In this document: in pieces, positions 1 through 10,523 of the stretch
Numbering within the stretch: the stretch's first letter is position 1
Layout: the number at the start of each line of letters is the position of its first letter
Origin: Mesorhizobium sp. B2-3-4
GTDB lineage: Bacteria > Pseudomonadota > Alphaproteobacteria > Rhizobiales > Rhizobiaceae
Assembly: GCF_006442315.1 (NCBI RefSeq)
Contig: NZ_VFVY01000026.1
Span: 1-64,000, forward strand
DNA length: 64,000 nt
Reading direction: 5' to 3'
Notes under the pieces: generated by a model
What the model was told of the DNA's origin: nothing
Databases searched by the model: none
The model's input: only the letters and a program-made list of their open reading frames with translations
Program-made: the position numbers and the translations under genes

Positions 1-104
1 GGGATGGAGGGGACGCCTGACAAGGGGACTGATGGCGCCGTGGGCGGGCAGGCATCCCTGCGAATTCCGTTGAATGGATCGCATCATCATCGGCGGTCGA
101 GCGA

Positions 105-1715
105 ATGAGCGGGCGCCGGGACGATGCCCTCATGGCGGGCTACGAGGACTGGCGGCAATCCAGGCTGATCGAAAGGAAAAGGTCGCCTCGCGGGCGAGGC
201 GCCTGGAACCACCTGATCACGGTTTTCGTCTACCCGGAAGCGTCGTCGTCCGCGACCGCCATGTCGCAAACCCTGTCGGCCTTGCTCGATCAGACTTACC
301 GCAACATCGAGATCGTGGTGATTGGTGCCCGCGAACAGGACCTGCCGGATTCCAGCCGGTTTGTGGGCCTGCGGGGCCTGTTCGCCGAGCCGGCGCTCGA
401 TGTGCTCGACATCTTGTCGGATCCGGCGGCCGACCATGCCTGGCGCGGCAGTCATCTTGTCCTTGCGGCCGCGGGAACGACGTTCGATCCGGACACTTTC
501 GATCTGCTGAACGAAATGCTCTCGCGATCGCCGGGAAAGCCGGCACTCGAGCTCGTCGTCTGCGATCACGACCGTGCCGCGGCGACCGGAACCGGACGGT
601 CGCCCTGTTTTCTGCCTGGCTGGGATCCAGACCTGATCGTCGCGATGGATTACATCGGCACCGCATTCATGGCATCTCGCCGACTGGTCCTCGCCCGGCG
701 GTCATCGCGTCCGGCGTCCCTGCATGACTGGCTCCGGTCTCTTGCCGGCGGCTCGCTGGTGACAGCTCATCTCACCGAGCCGGTCATGCATCTCCCGGCA
801 ATTCCACCGCATCCTTCGGCGGAGACGCTCATCAGCGAATTCCCGGCCGCAAAATCGGTGGCGATCATCATCCCCAACCGTGACAAGCCGGAACTGCTGA
901 GACGCTGCGTCAGGTTTCTGGAGTTCACGGAAATCGCCGGACTTGAGCTGGTCATAGTCGACCACGCCAGTACCGACCCCGAGACATTGGCGCTCTACGC
1001 ATGGCTGAAGCAGCGGTACAGCGCCCGCATCCTCAGGATCGACGGCCGCTTCAATTTCTCGCGCATGGTCAATCTGGGTGTTGCGGCAACCACCGCGCAG
1101 ATGGTGCTGCTGCTCAACAATGACATCGAGGTGACGAAGCCGCACGAGATCGACATGATGGTGAGCCATGCCATGCGCCCCGAAGTGGGGGTGGCCGGCG
1201 CGCGCCTGCTCTACCCAGATGGCAGGGTTCAACACGCGGGCGTCATCCTGCGACCCGGCCCGGGCCAGGAGCAAACCGTGGTGTCGCAGCACGTTCTGCG
1301 CGGCGCCGCCAGCCATTCCGATGGGTATCTTCATGCGCTGCGCACGGTTCGCAATTATCAGGCGGTAACCGGCGCCATCATCGCGACCAGGCGAGACGTC
1401 TTTGACAAGGCTGGCGGATTTGACGAGGTCAACCTGCCGGTCGAGCACAGCGACATCGATTATTGCCTGCGTGTCCGCGCGGCCGGATTTCGCGTCATTT
1501 CGCTGCCGACGGCAGGGATCGTCCATTCCGAGTCCTCCACAAGAGGGCTGGACACCACGCCGGAGGTGTCGCGCATGCGCGTGGCAGCCGGGGAGTTGAT
1601 GATCCGGCGTTGGCGGGATGCCGTGAACCATGATCCCTTCCGCAATCCGCATCTGGATTGGGGAGACCGCTCGCAAGCCCTGTTTCCCTGGACCAACTGG
1701 TCGGATGTGCAATGA
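105..1715 (+). CDS. Two-domain family 2 glycosyltransferase
   Basis: Probable transferase of a sugar from a nucleotide sugar onto a cell-surface polysaccharide precursor, acting at the cytoplasmic face of the membrane. The 536-residue product has a degenerate GT2-like N-terminal half (about 36-200, with CDHD near 153) and a canonical GT2 domain from about 252 (IIIPNRDKPE, VDHAST, then LLLNNDIEV at 335-343, the nucleotide/metal-binding region). No membrane segment is evident. The 3' end overlaps the next glycosyltransferase by 4 bases, so both probably serve one polysaccharide pathway. The start is uncertain: ATG 105 lacks a strong ribosome-binding site and ATG 132 is an alternative. The acceptor and donor cannot be told from sequence. 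Confidence 0.85.
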   Translation: MSGRRDDALMAGYEDWRQSRLIERKRSPRGRGAWNHLITVFVYPEASSSATAMSQTLSALLDQTYRNIEIVVIGAREQDLPDSSRFVGLRGLFAEPALDVLDILSDPAADHAWRGSHLVLAAAGTTFDPDTFDLLNEMLSRSPGKPALELVVCDHDRAAATGTGRSPCFLPGWDPDLIVAMDYIGTAFMASRRLVLARRSSRPASLHDWLRSLAGGSLVTAHLTEPVMHLPAIPPHPSAETLISEFPAAKSVAIIIPNRDKPELLRRCVRFLEFTEIAGLELVIVDHASTDPETLALYAWLKQRYSARILRIDGRFNFSRMVNLGVAATTAQMVLLLNNDIEVTKPHEIDMMVSHAMRPEVGVAGARLLYPDGRVQHAGVILRPGPGQEQTVVSQHVLRGAASHSDGYLHALRTVRNYQAVTGAIIATRRDVFDKAGGFDEVNLPVEHSDIDYCLRVRAAGFRVISLPTAGIVHSESSTRGLDTTPEVSRMRVAAGELMIRRWRDAVNHDPFRNPHLDWGDRSQALFPWTNWSDVQ

Positions 1716-3220
1716 AGGACGATCATTTCATTCGACGCACCTTGCGGCGTGCGCGCCGCGCCATCCCCTGGAGGGATCAGCTCAGGCGCGGACTGAGATC
1801 GACGTTCCGTCTCCAGTCGCGGCGCGACCCGCTTCGAGCCCTGGCGGAATTCGCCGGTGTCTTCGATGCCAGTTGGTATGCGCAAAAGTATGGGGACGTC
1901 GTGGCCAGCGGCCTCGATCCGTTTACCCACTACATGAAGCATGGCTGGCGGGCAAAGCGTGAGCCCGCGCCCGGCGTCGAAATCGAAAGCCGCGCGGCCA
2001 TGGTCCCGGGCTTTCGGCCTGGCCAGGACAATCCGATGTCCTATCTGCTGCAAAACCTTGGACGGCTCGACACCCGGCAAGAGAAGCTGTCCGAGTCTGC
2101 TCCACTCGTTCGGATCCTGGATGACGGCCTGTGCGTGAGCGGATATTTTCGTTCGGAGGTCGGGCTCGGCCAGTCGGCGCGCAATATCGTTTATGCCTGT
2201 GACGCCGCCCGTCTGCCGGTCTCCGCCCGCGCCCAGGCTTTGCCGGGACGCGAAAATGACGACGAGTTTGCGAGCAAATGCAATTCAATCGTCGACCGTA
2301 AGGCCCAGCTCATCGTTCTGGGGTTGGCTTCCATCGACCGCTATCGTCTCGACATTGCTCCAGGCCGGCTCAACATCGTGTACCCGTTCTGGGAACTTCT
2401 GAAGATTCCCAAGGAGTGGCATGCCGGTATCCGGGATTTCGACGAAGTCTGGGCTCCTTCGCGATTTGTCGCCTCGGCCCTTGCTTCCGTGCCGGGTGTC
2501 ACGCCGCGCTATGTGCCGCACCCCATTCGTCTTCCCGACCAGCAGCCAGGGCCGCGAGCCGATCGTACGAAATTGCGCTTCTTTACGTTTCTGGATTTTG
2601 ACTCGTATGGCGAGCGGAAAAATCCGCAAGCCGCCGTCAATGCCTTCAGCGCCGCCTTCCAGCCAACGAAGCGCGACGTCGAACTCGTCATCAAGACGCG
2701 TGGCGAGCGGGACCGGGGACTGCGCGCCTGGCTCGGGGAGGCCGCGGCGCGGGACAATCGGATTCACGTCGTGGATCGTACTCTCGATCGTGCCGGCATG
2801 GATGCGCTGATGATGCAATGCGATGCATTCGTCTCGCTCCACCGTTCCGAAGGCCTTGGCCTTGGCGCCGCCGAGGCTCTCGCCGCCGGCAAGGCCGTCG
2901 TGGCCACCGACTATGGCGGCACGACCGACTTCATCAATGAATCGACCGGATATCCTGTCGCCTATGCGTTGCAGCCGGTTCAAGATGGCGCATATGTTCA
3001 CACCGAGGGCCAGGTCTGGGCGACCGCGGACAAGGATGCCGCGGTCGAGGCGATGCGTGCGATCCATGCCTCGCCGCAAGACGCCGAGGCGCGTGCCCGA
3101 AATGGCTTCCTGCTGTTGAAGAAACAGCAATCATTGGCCGCGGTGGGCAACCGCATCGGACAAATCCTCGCGGAGCGCGGGGCGATGCCGCAGGGGTGGC
3201 AAAGCCGCGCCGACCCATAG
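1712..3220 (+). CDS. GT4-type glycosyltransferase
   Basis: Probable retaining glycosyltransferase of the GT-B fold, 502 residues. The C-terminal half carries the family signature: a nucleotide-sugar-binding Rossmann region, then a serine-glutamate stretch SEGLGLGAAEA followed by GKAVVATDYGGT, the usual E-x7-E-like donor site. The N-terminal third (RAL.EFAGVFDASWYAQKYGD) resembles the short segment found in other rhizobial surface-polysaccharide transferases. The ATG at 1712 overlaps the upstream stop as ATGA, which indicates translational coupling; reading the frame further upstream gives no better start. Together with the upstream GT2 enzyme it likely builds a lipopolysaccharide or capsule oligosaccharide. 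The linkage made is unknown. Confidence 0.85.
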   Translation: MKDDHFIRRTLRRARRAIPWRDQLRRGLRSTFRLQSRRDPLRALAEFAGVFDASWYAQKYGDVVASGLDPFTHYMKHGWRAKREPAPGVEIESRAAMVPGFRPGQDNPMSYLLQNLGRLDTRQEKLSESAPLVRILDDGLCVSGYFRSEVGLGQSARNIVYACDAARLPVSARAQALPGRENDDEFASKCNSIVDRKAQLIVLGLASIDRYRLDIAPGRLNIVYPFWELLKIPKEWHAGIRDFDEVWAPSRFVASALASVPGVTPRYVPHPIRLPDQQPGPRADRTKLRFFTFLDFDSYGERKNPQAAVNAFSAAFQPTKRDVELVIKTRGERDRGLRAWLGEAAARDNRIHVVDRTLDRAGMDALMMQCDAFVSLHRSEGLGLGAAEALAAGKAVVATDYGGTTDFINESTGYPVAYALQPVQDGAYVHTEGQVWATADKDAAVEAMRAIHASPQDAEARARNGFLLLKKQQSLAAVGNRIGQILAERGAMPQGWQSRADP

Positions 3221-3251
3221 CGCCAATGCCGGGGCCGCCGCCTGGCACAGA

Positions 3252-3722
3252 TCAGCCTTTGGCGGCTTCCTCGATCTTGGCGATGTCGATCTTGCCCATC
3301 TGCATCATCGCCGACATCACTCGTCCGGCCTTGGCCTTGTCAGGGTCCTGAAGCAATCTCGGCAACTGCTCCGGCACGACCTGCCAGGAAACACCGAACT
3401 TGTCCTTCAGCCAGCTGCATCGGCCAGGCTCGCCGCCGCCTTCGGTGAGTTTGCTCCAGAAATGATCCACCTCGTCCTGCGTCTTGCAATCGATCGACAG
3501 CGACATGGCCTCGGTGAACTTGTATTGCGGGCCGCCATTGAGCGCCTGGAATTGCACGCCGTCGAGCTCGAACGATGCCACCAGGACCTTGCCCTCCGAT
3601 GCATGGCCCTGCGGCCAGCGCGTGACGCTCAGCACCTTCGAATTCTTGAAGATGGAGACGTAATGGTTCATGGCCTCTTCGGCCTGGTCGTCGAACCACA
3701 GGAAGGTGGTGATCTTTTGCAT
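3252..3722 (-). CDS. VOC family protein (PhnB/YjdN-like)
   Basis: Small cytoplasmic protein of 156 residues of the vicinal-oxygen-chelate fold, the group often labelled 3-demethylubiquinone methyltransferase-like. Family features seen are the N-terminal ITTFLWFDDQAEEAMNHYVS, the central FQALNGGP segment and the C-terminal GVSWQVVPEQL. ATG 3722 is preceded by AGGAG at 7 bases. It is the last gene of an apparent ArsR-SRPBCC-VOC operon on the minus strand. That trio is common in rhizobia, but the ligand and reaction are not established, so no enzymatic role is assigned. Confidence 0.85.
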   Translation of the reverse strand: MQKITTFLWFDDQAEEAMNHYVSIFKNSKVLSVTRWPQGHASEGKVLVASFELDGVQFQALNGGPQYKFTEAMSLSIDCKTQDEVDHFWSKLTEGGGEPGRCSWLKDKFGVSWQVVPEQLPRLLQDPDKAKAGRVMSAMMQMGKIDIAKIEEAAKG

Positions 3723-3750
3723 TGTCGTGCTCCTCATTTTTCTCTCTTCG

Positions 3751-3812
3751 GATGAAGAAGTTCAGGGGGGAAGAAGGCTCGGGGGTGAAGAAGGCTTAGG
3801 GGGTGAAGAAGG
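3751..3812 (-). repeat. Degenerate ~17-bp tandem repeat between operon genes
   Basis: Four imperfect copies of a tract with core TGAAGAAGG followed by a G-run begin near 3753, 3769, 3786 and 3804, filling the gap between the SRPBCC stop codon and the VOC ribosome-binding site. In the transcribed (minus) sense each copy reads CCTTCTTCACCCCC-like, so the messenger would be a pyrimidine-rich unstructured spacer. Spacing drifts from 16 to 18 bases. No coding role is apparent. Confidence 0.7.
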
Positions 3813-4340
3813 TCAGGCCGCGCCCTTGGCGGCGTCCTGCAGGGAAGCGAGATAGGCATCGAGTTGGGCGTAGCTTTGGGCCATGCCGCTCGTCATGCCG
3901 GTGCCGAGCGCACCATCGCGGGCTGCCTGGGAGGCGTAGAGCACGGTCTGCGTCAGCAGTGTCTTTCCGCCTTGCTCGGTGAAGACCACGGTCCCGATCG
4001 TCTCGCCACCGGTCCAGTCCTCGTCGAACAGTTCGGTGGCAACGAGCCGGCTCGGGCGCACGATCTCACGATAGGCACCGCTCATGCCCATGATCTGGCC
4101 GTCCCGATGCTGCCAGACATAGCGAGTTGCGCCGCCGACCCTGAGGTCAATTTCGCAAACTGCCAGCCGCCACCCGTCGGGGCCATGCAGCCAGCCCTTC
4201 AACAGCTCCGGTATGGTCCAGCAGTCGAACACCATCGGGCGCGGCGCATCGAAGATCCGGGTGACCTGAACTTCGCGGTCGCTAGGCGTGCTTACAGTCA
4301 ATGTCGCGACGGTCGAACCGGGCAATGTTGTGGTGCTCAC
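3813..4340 (-). CDS. SRPBCC domain protein (AHSA1 family)
   Basis: A 175-residue START/Bet v1-like protein of the activator-of-Hsp90-ATPase-1 group. Typical features are VTRIFDAPRPMVFDCWTIPE at the N-terminus, GGATRYVWQHRDG in the middle, and the helix GMTSGMAQSYAQLDAYLASL at the end. The start is a GTG at 4340 with AGGAGG correctly spaced; the open frame runs further upstream but that portion looks non-coding. It sits 99 bases downstream of the ArsR gene. In this family arrangement the ArsR repressor usually controls the SRPBCC gene. The bound hydrophobic ligand is unknown. Confidence 0.85.
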   Translation of the reverse strand: MSTTTLPGSTVATLTVSTPSDREVQVTRIFDAPRPMVFDCWTIPELLKGWLHGPDGWRLAVCEIDLRVGGATRYVWQHRDGQIMGMSGAYREIVRPSRLVATELFDEDWTGGETIGTVVFTEQGGKTLLTQTVLYASQAARDGALGTGMTSGMAQSYAQLDAYLASLQDAAKGAA

Positions 4341-4439
4341 GATGATCCTCCTGCTGTTTGTCCAAGGACGTTGCCGCAACCGGCGATCCGACACGGTTTC
4401 CTGATTTTTTCTCGTCGGGGCTGATACGCCGGGTTCCGG

Positions 4440-4784
4440 CTATTGTTCCGCGTCGCCGGCCGCTTTCGTGGCCTGCATGGCAGAGAGCAAGACGTCTAGA
4501 CGTTGGAAATTGCCTTCCCAGATCTTGCGATAACGCTCCAGCCAGTCAGTCGCCTCGGCCAAAGGCTTTGCCTCCAGCCGGCAGGGCCGGCGCTGCGCGT
4601 CGCGTCCGCGAGAGATCAGGCCGGCGTTCTCAAGCACCTTGAGGTGCTTGGATATCGATGGCTGGCTCATGGCAAAGGGCTCAGCCAGTTCCATCACCGA
4701 CGCCTCACCATCCATGAGCCGCGCAAGGATGGCGCGCCGCGTTGGATCGGCAAGCGCGGCGAAGGTGGCGTCTAGTTGAGTCAT
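4440..4784 (-). CDS. ArsR-family transcriptional regulator
   Basis: A 114-residue winged-helix repressor, first gene of the ArsR-SRPBCC-VOC operon. The recognition helix region reads MSQPSISKHLKVLENAGLI, the hallmark of the family, preceded by ALADPTRRAILARL. No cysteine pair for metal sensing is visible, so it is likely a non-metal member. ATG 4784 has GGAG 6 bases upstream. An inverted repeat just upstream (4795-4824) fits an autoregulatory operator. Confidence 0.92.
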   Translation of the reverse strand: MTQLDATFAALADPTRRAILARLMDGEASVMELAEPFAMSQPSISKHLKVLENAGLISRGRDAQRRPCRLEAKPLAEATDWLERYRKIWEGNFQRLDVLLSAMQATKAAGDAEQ

Positions 4785-4794
4785 GCGCACTCCA

Positions 4795-4824
4795 TAGCCA
4801 ATAAGCTATATACCCATTTGGCTA
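4795..4824 (-). promoter_or_regulatory. Inverted repeat operator upstream of ArsR gene
   Basis: TAGCCAA at 4795-4801 is matched by TTGGCTA at 4818-4824, with an AT-rich spacer of TATA-like sequence that could hold the promoter -10. The site lies 10 bases from the ArsR start codon, as expected for autorepression. It also lies in the divergent region shared with ilvD. Binding is inferred, not shown. Confidence 0.55.
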
Positions 4825-4981
4825 TATATAGCTCGGCCCCGTCCGTCAACCCGCGCGGGCAAATTTCTGGCGCATTGCAAAAATGTGGTCAGACCATACT
4901 TGCCGGTCTATAAACCCTGCGATCGAAATTCAGCGCCGCCGCGCTCCGCACCGAGCGCAGCCAGCCAGCCAAGGAATGCTC

Positions 4982-6826
4982 ATGCCTGCCTATCGCTCCC
5001 GCACCACCACCCACGGCCGCAACATGGCCGGCGCCCGCGGCCTGTGGCGCGCCACCGGCATGAAGGATTCGGATTTCGGCAAGCCGATCATCGCGGTGGT
5101 CAACTCCTTCACCCAGTTCGTGCCCGGCCATGTCCACCTGAAGGACCTTGGCCAGCTCGTCGCGCGCGAGATCGAAAAGGCCGGCGGCGTCGCCAAGGAA
5201 TTCAACACCATCGCCGTCGATGACGGCATCGCCATGGGCCATGACGGGATGCTCTATTCGCTGCCGTCGCGTGAATTGATCGCCGATTCCGTCGAATACA
5301 TGGTCAACGCGCACTGCGCCGACGCCATGGTCTGCATCTCCAATTGCGACAAGATCACGCCCGGCATGCTGATGGCGTCGCTGCGCCTCAACATCCCGAC
5401 CGTCTTCGTCTCCGGCGGGCCGATGGAAGCCGGCAAGGTCGTGCTGGCCGGCAAGACGCAGGCGCTCGATCTCGTCGACGCCATGGTCGCGGCCGCCGAC
5501 GACAAGATTTCCGACGAGGACGTCAAGGTAATCGAGCGCTCCGCCTGCCCGACCTGCGGCTCCTGCTCGGGCATGTTCACCGCCAATTCGATGAACTGCC
5601 TGACCGAGGCGCTCGGTCTTTCCTTGCCGGGCAACGGCTCGACGCTCGCCACCCATGCCGACCGCAAGAGGCTGTTCGTCGAGGCCGGCCATCTCGTCGT
5701 CGATCTCGCCCAGCGCTATTACGAACAGGACGACGAGAGCGCGTTGCCGCGCAGCATCGCCTCCAAGGGCGCCTTCGAGAACGCCATGACGCTCGACATC
5801 GCCATGGGCGGCTCGACCAACACCGTGCTGCACATACTGGCGGCCGCGCATGAAGGCGAGGTCGATTTCACCATGGAGGATATCGACCGGCTGTCGCGCA
5901 GGGTGCCGGTTCTCTGCAAGGTGGCGCCGGCGAAGTCCGACGTGCACATGGAAGACGTCCACCGCGCCGGGGGCATCATGGCCATCCTGGGTCAGCTCGA
6001 CAATGCCGGCCTGATCAACCGCGACCTGCCGACCGTGCACACGGCGAGCCTTGGCGAAGCGCTCGACCATTGGGATATTTCGCGCACCTCCAGCCAGAAT
6101 GTCCGCGATTTCTTCCTCGCCGCTCCCGGTGGCGTGCCGACACAGGTCGCCTTCAGCCAGGACCGTCGCTGGGACGAGCTGGATGTGGACCGTGAAAAAG
6201 GCGTCATTCGTTCGGCCAAGACGCCTTTCTCGAAGGACGGCGGCCTCGCCGTGTTGAAGGGCAATCTGGCGCTCGACGGCTGCATCGTGAAGACCGCCGG
6301 CGTCGACGAGTCGATCCTGAAATTCACCGGCCCGGCCCGGGTGTTCGAAAGCCAGGATGCCTCGGTCAAGGCGATCCTGGCCAATGAGATCAAGGCCGGC
6401 GACGTCGTCGTCATCCGCTATGAGGGTCCGCGCGGCGGGCCCGGCATGCAGGAAATGCTCTACCCGACCAGCTATCTGAAATCGAAAGGGCTGGGCAAGG
6501 CTTGCGCGCTGGTCACTGACGGCCGCTTCTCCGGCGGCACGTCGGGCCTGTCGATCGGCCACGCTTCGCCGGAAGCTGCCGAGGGCGGCACGATCGGGCT
6601 GGTGCAGGAAGGTGACACGATCGAGATCGACATTCCCAACCGCACCATCCGCCTGGCTGTCAGCGACGCCGAACTGGACGCGCGCCGCGCGGCGATGGAG
6701 GCCAAGGGCACTTTGGCCTGGAAGCCCGAGGAAAAGCGCAAGCGCAAGGTGACGACCGCGTTGCGCGCCTACGCCGCCTTAGCCACCAGCGCGGACAAGG
6801 GCGCAGTGCGGCACGTGCCGGAGTAG
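4982..6826 (+). CDS. ilvD: Dihydroxy-acid dehydratase
   Basis: Catalyses dehydration of 2,3-dihydroxy-isovalerate and 2,3-dihydroxy-3-methylvalerate to the 2-keto acids in valine and isoleucine synthesis. It is a cytosolic iron-sulfur enzyme. The 614-residue product matches the usual bacterial IlvD length and holds the cluster and metal motifs NCDKITPGML (Cys122) and CPTCGSCSGMFTANSMNC (Cys189, 192, 195), plus GGSTNTVLH and the C-terminal DGRFSGGTSGLSIGH. ATG 4982 has AAGGA upstream; the frame extends 33 codons further 5' but without a start signal or family similarity. It ends at a strong hairpin. A second, distinct IlvD/Edd enzyme lies at 43862. Confidence 0.95.
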   Translation: MPAYRSRTTTHGRNMAGARGLWRATGMKDSDFGKPIIAVVNSFTQFVPGHVHLKDLGQLVAREIEKAGGVAKEFNTIAVDDGIAMGHDGMLYSLPSRELIADSVEYMVNAHCADAMVCISNCDKITPGMLMASLRLNIPTVFVSGGPMEAGKVVLAGKTQALDLVDAMVAAADDKISDEDVKVIERSACPTCGSCSGMFTANSMNCLTEALGLSLPGNGSTLATHADRKRLFVEAGHLVVDLAQRYYEQDDESALPRSIASKGAFENAMTLDIAMGGSTNTVLHILAAAHEGEVDFTMEDIDRLSRRVPVLCKVAPAKSDVHMEDVHRAGGIMAILGQLDNAGLINRDLPTVHTASLGEALDHWDISRTSSQNVRDFFLAAPGGVPTQVAFSQDRRWDELDVDREKGVIRSAKTPFSKDGGLAVLKGNLALDGCIVKTAGVDESILKFTGPARVFESQDASVKAILANEIKAGDVVVIRYEGPRGGPGMQEMLYPTSYLKSKGLGKACALVTDGRFSGGTSGLSIGHASPEAAEGGTIGLVQEGDTIEIDIPNRTIRLAVSDAELDARRAAMEAKGTLAWKPEEKRKRKVTTALRAYAALATSADKGAVRHVPE

Positions 6827-6836
6827 CGGCGTTTTT

Positions 6837-6862
6837 CCCTTCTCCCCACAAGGGGAGAAGGG
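6837..6862. terminator. Bidirectional hairpin between convergent genes
   Basis: An 11-bp perfect stem, CCCTTCTCCCC at 6837-6847 and GGGGAGAAGGG at 6852-6862, with loop ACAA. It sits between the ends of ilvD and the ABC exporter gene. A T-run (GTTTTT) precedes it on the plus strand, so intrinsic termination is only partly supported. The stem is the same as the core of a rhizobial intergenic repeat seen again at 30951. Confidence 0.7.
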
Positions 6863-6868
6863 AGGAGC

Positions 6869-8623
<1,755 letters not shown>

Positions 8624-8774
8624 CGGCTGATCCTTGATGCCGGGATGACGAAGGCGGCTTATAGAGTGAGTTGGCGCCGGAGGGAACCGTTCGCCGCCGC
8701 GGAAAGAAACCGCTGCGGCGGGCTGCCTTTTGCGACACGATGGAATTGTGATTCTTCAAGCGGGATGATGACAG
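8624..8774. promoter_or_regulatory. Divergent promoter region, ABC exporter / deaminase
   Basis: About 150 bases between two divergently transcribed genes, so it must hold both promoters. A plausible ribosome-binding site (GGGATGATGACAG) precedes the deaminase start. No clear operator or hairpin was seen. Confidence 0.4.
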
Positions 8775-10055
8775 ATGGATTTCGACCTTATTGTTCGTGG
8801 CGGCACGCTTCCTGAGGGCGGCACCGCCGACATCGGCATCAGCGGCGAGACCATCGTGGCGATCGAGCCGAGGCTCGAGGGGGCCGCGCGGGCCGAAATC
8901 GATGCACGCGGCAATCTGGTGTCGGCGCCCTTCGTCGATCCGCATTTCCATATGGACGCCACACTCTCCTACGGCATTCCGCGCATCAACGCGTCGGGCA
9001 CGCTGCTCGAAGGCATTGCGCTGTGGGGTGAGCTGAAGCCGCTCTTGACGCATGAGGCGGTGCGCGACCGGGCGCTCGCCTATTGCGACTGGGCGGTGTC
9101 GATGGGCCTGCTCGCCATCCGTACCCATGTCGATGTCTGCGACGACAGGCTGCTGGCGGTCGAGGCGCTGCTTGAGGTCAAGAAGATCGTCGCGCCCTAT
9201 ATCGATCTGCAGCTCGTGGCCTTCCCGCAGGACGGCCTATACCGCTCGCCGACAGCGCGCCAGAACACCATCCGCGCTCTCGACATGGGCGTCGACATCG
9301 TCGGCGGCATACCGCATTTCGAACGCACCATGGCCGACGGCACGCGCTCGGTGACAGAACTGTGCGAGATCGCGGCAAAACGTGGCTTGATGGTCGACCT
9401 GCATTGCGACGAGACCGACGATCCCTTGTCGCGCCACATCGAGCAGCTCGCCTTTGAAACGCATCGCCTCGGCCTGCAGGGCAGGGTGGCCGGCTCGCAT
9501 CTCACCTCCATGCATTCGATGGACAATTACTATGTCTCGAAGCTTCTGCCGCTGATTGCCGAAGCCGGCGTTTCCGCTATCCCCAATCCGTTGATCAACA
9601 TCATGCTGCAGGGCCGCCACGACACCTTCCCGAAGCGTCGCGGCATGACCCGGGTGAAGGAGATGCTGGCGCTCGGCATCCGTGTCGGCTGGGGTCAGGA
9701 TTGCGTGCTCGATCCCTGGTATTCGCTGGGCACGGCCGACATGCTCGACGTCGCCTTCATGGGCCTGCATGTCGCCCAGATGTCGAGCCCCGCCGACATG
9801 GCGCGCTGTTTCGACATGGTCACCAACGTCAATGCCGCGATCATGGGCCTCGATCATCTCGGGCTCGCCGTCGGCAAGCGCGCCAGCCTTGTGATCCTCG
9901 ACGCCGGTAACCCGATAGAGGCGATCAGGCTGCGTCCCGAGCGCATCTGCGTCATTGCCCGAGGCAAGGTCGTGGCGGAACGGACGAGGCAGGACACAAG
10001 GCTGTCCATCGACGGCAGGCCGGCGCTGGTGAACCGCAGGCATCAGGCCCAATAG
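8775..10055 (+). CDS. codA: Cytosine deaminase-family amidohydrolase
   Basis: A metal-dependent amidohydrolase of 426 residues, almost the length of E. coli CodA, which converts cytosine to uracil and ammonia. Aligned by eye with CodA at a constant offset of four residues, the ligands and catalytic residues are present: His57 and His59 (PHFHMD), Gln152 (AFPQDG), His210 and Glu213 (HCDE), His242 (SHLTSMHS) and Asp309. The residue equal to CodA Asp314 is Cys310 (GQDC instead of GHDD). Asp314 contacts the pyrimidine, so the substrate may differ from cytosine. No codB permease is adjacent. The symbol denotes family membership. Confidence 0.82.
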   Translation: MDFDLIVRGGTLPEGGTADIGISGETIVAIEPRLEGAARAEIDARGNLVSAPFVDPHFHMDATLSYGIPRINASGTLLEGIALWGELKPLLTHEAVRDRALAYCDWAVSMGLLAIRTHVDVCDDRLLAVEALLEVKKIVAPYIDLQLVAFPQDGLYRSPTARQNTIRALDMGVDIVGGIPHFERTMADGTRSVTELCEIAAKRGLMVDLHCDETDDPLSRHIEQLAFETHRLGLQGRVAGSHLTSMHSMDNYYVSKLLPLIAEAGVSAIPNPLINIMLQGRHDTFPKRRGMTRVKEMLALGIRVGWGQDCVLDPWYSLGTADMLDVAFMGLHVAQMSSPADMARCFDMVTNVNAAIMGLDHLGLAVGKRASLVILDAGNPIEAIRLRPERICVIARGKVVAERTRQDTRLSIDGRPALVNRRHQAQ

Positions 10056-10142
10056 CACGCTGGCACTGCATCAAGGCGCATGCTTCGCCTTCTCAGCGAA
10101 TAAGTCTACGGTAAATCTCCACTTTAATCCGAGGAGGTTTTC

Positions 10143-10403
10143 ATGTGGCGCAGGATTGTGATGGCGGTCGCATTGGCGGCGATAAGCGCGGGCTGCACGG
10201 CCGTGTCAGCTGAAGATCGGCGCGCCGCCGATGAAGCCAAATGCCGCTCCTACGGTTTCCTCAAGAAGAACGATGCCTTCGCCGAATGCCTGCAGCGCAT
10301 CGATCTCGACCGGCGCGCGGAGCTGAGGAGCGCGCCGACCTTCGATCCCTGGGACCGGCCGGTGATCTATCGTCCGATCATCGTCAGGCCGCAGCCGAAG
10401 TAG
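10143..10403 (+). CDS. Small putative lipoprotein
   Basis: An 86-residue protein with a short basic N-terminus, a hydrophobic core (IVMAVALAAISAG) and Cys18, a plausible lipidation site although the -3 residue is Ser rather than Leu. The mature part is charged, with two further cysteines (AKC, AEC) and a Pro/Arg-rich tail (RPVIYRPIIVRPQPK). A strong GAGGAGG ribosome-binding site precedes ATG 10143. No function is recognised. It probably sits in the periplasm, anchored to a membrane. Confidence 0.75.
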   Translation: MWRRIVMAVALAAISAGCTAVSAEDRRAADEAKCRSYGFLKKNDAFAECLQRIDLDRRAELRSAPTFDPWDRPVIYRPIIVRPQPK

Positions 10404-10523
10404 CAAAACCGGTCAGAACCAGTCGATTTCTGACCCTGGTCTTGCGCTTTTCCGGATTTCTCCTCGTCAAAGCCGCCGCTTCCGTCTACGAGGCGGCTCG
10501 AACAAAGAGGAATCGGGATTGGC

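Noticed and set aside
4889..6562. 557-codon open frame on the minus strand
   Set aside because: Antisense to ilvD, which is certain.
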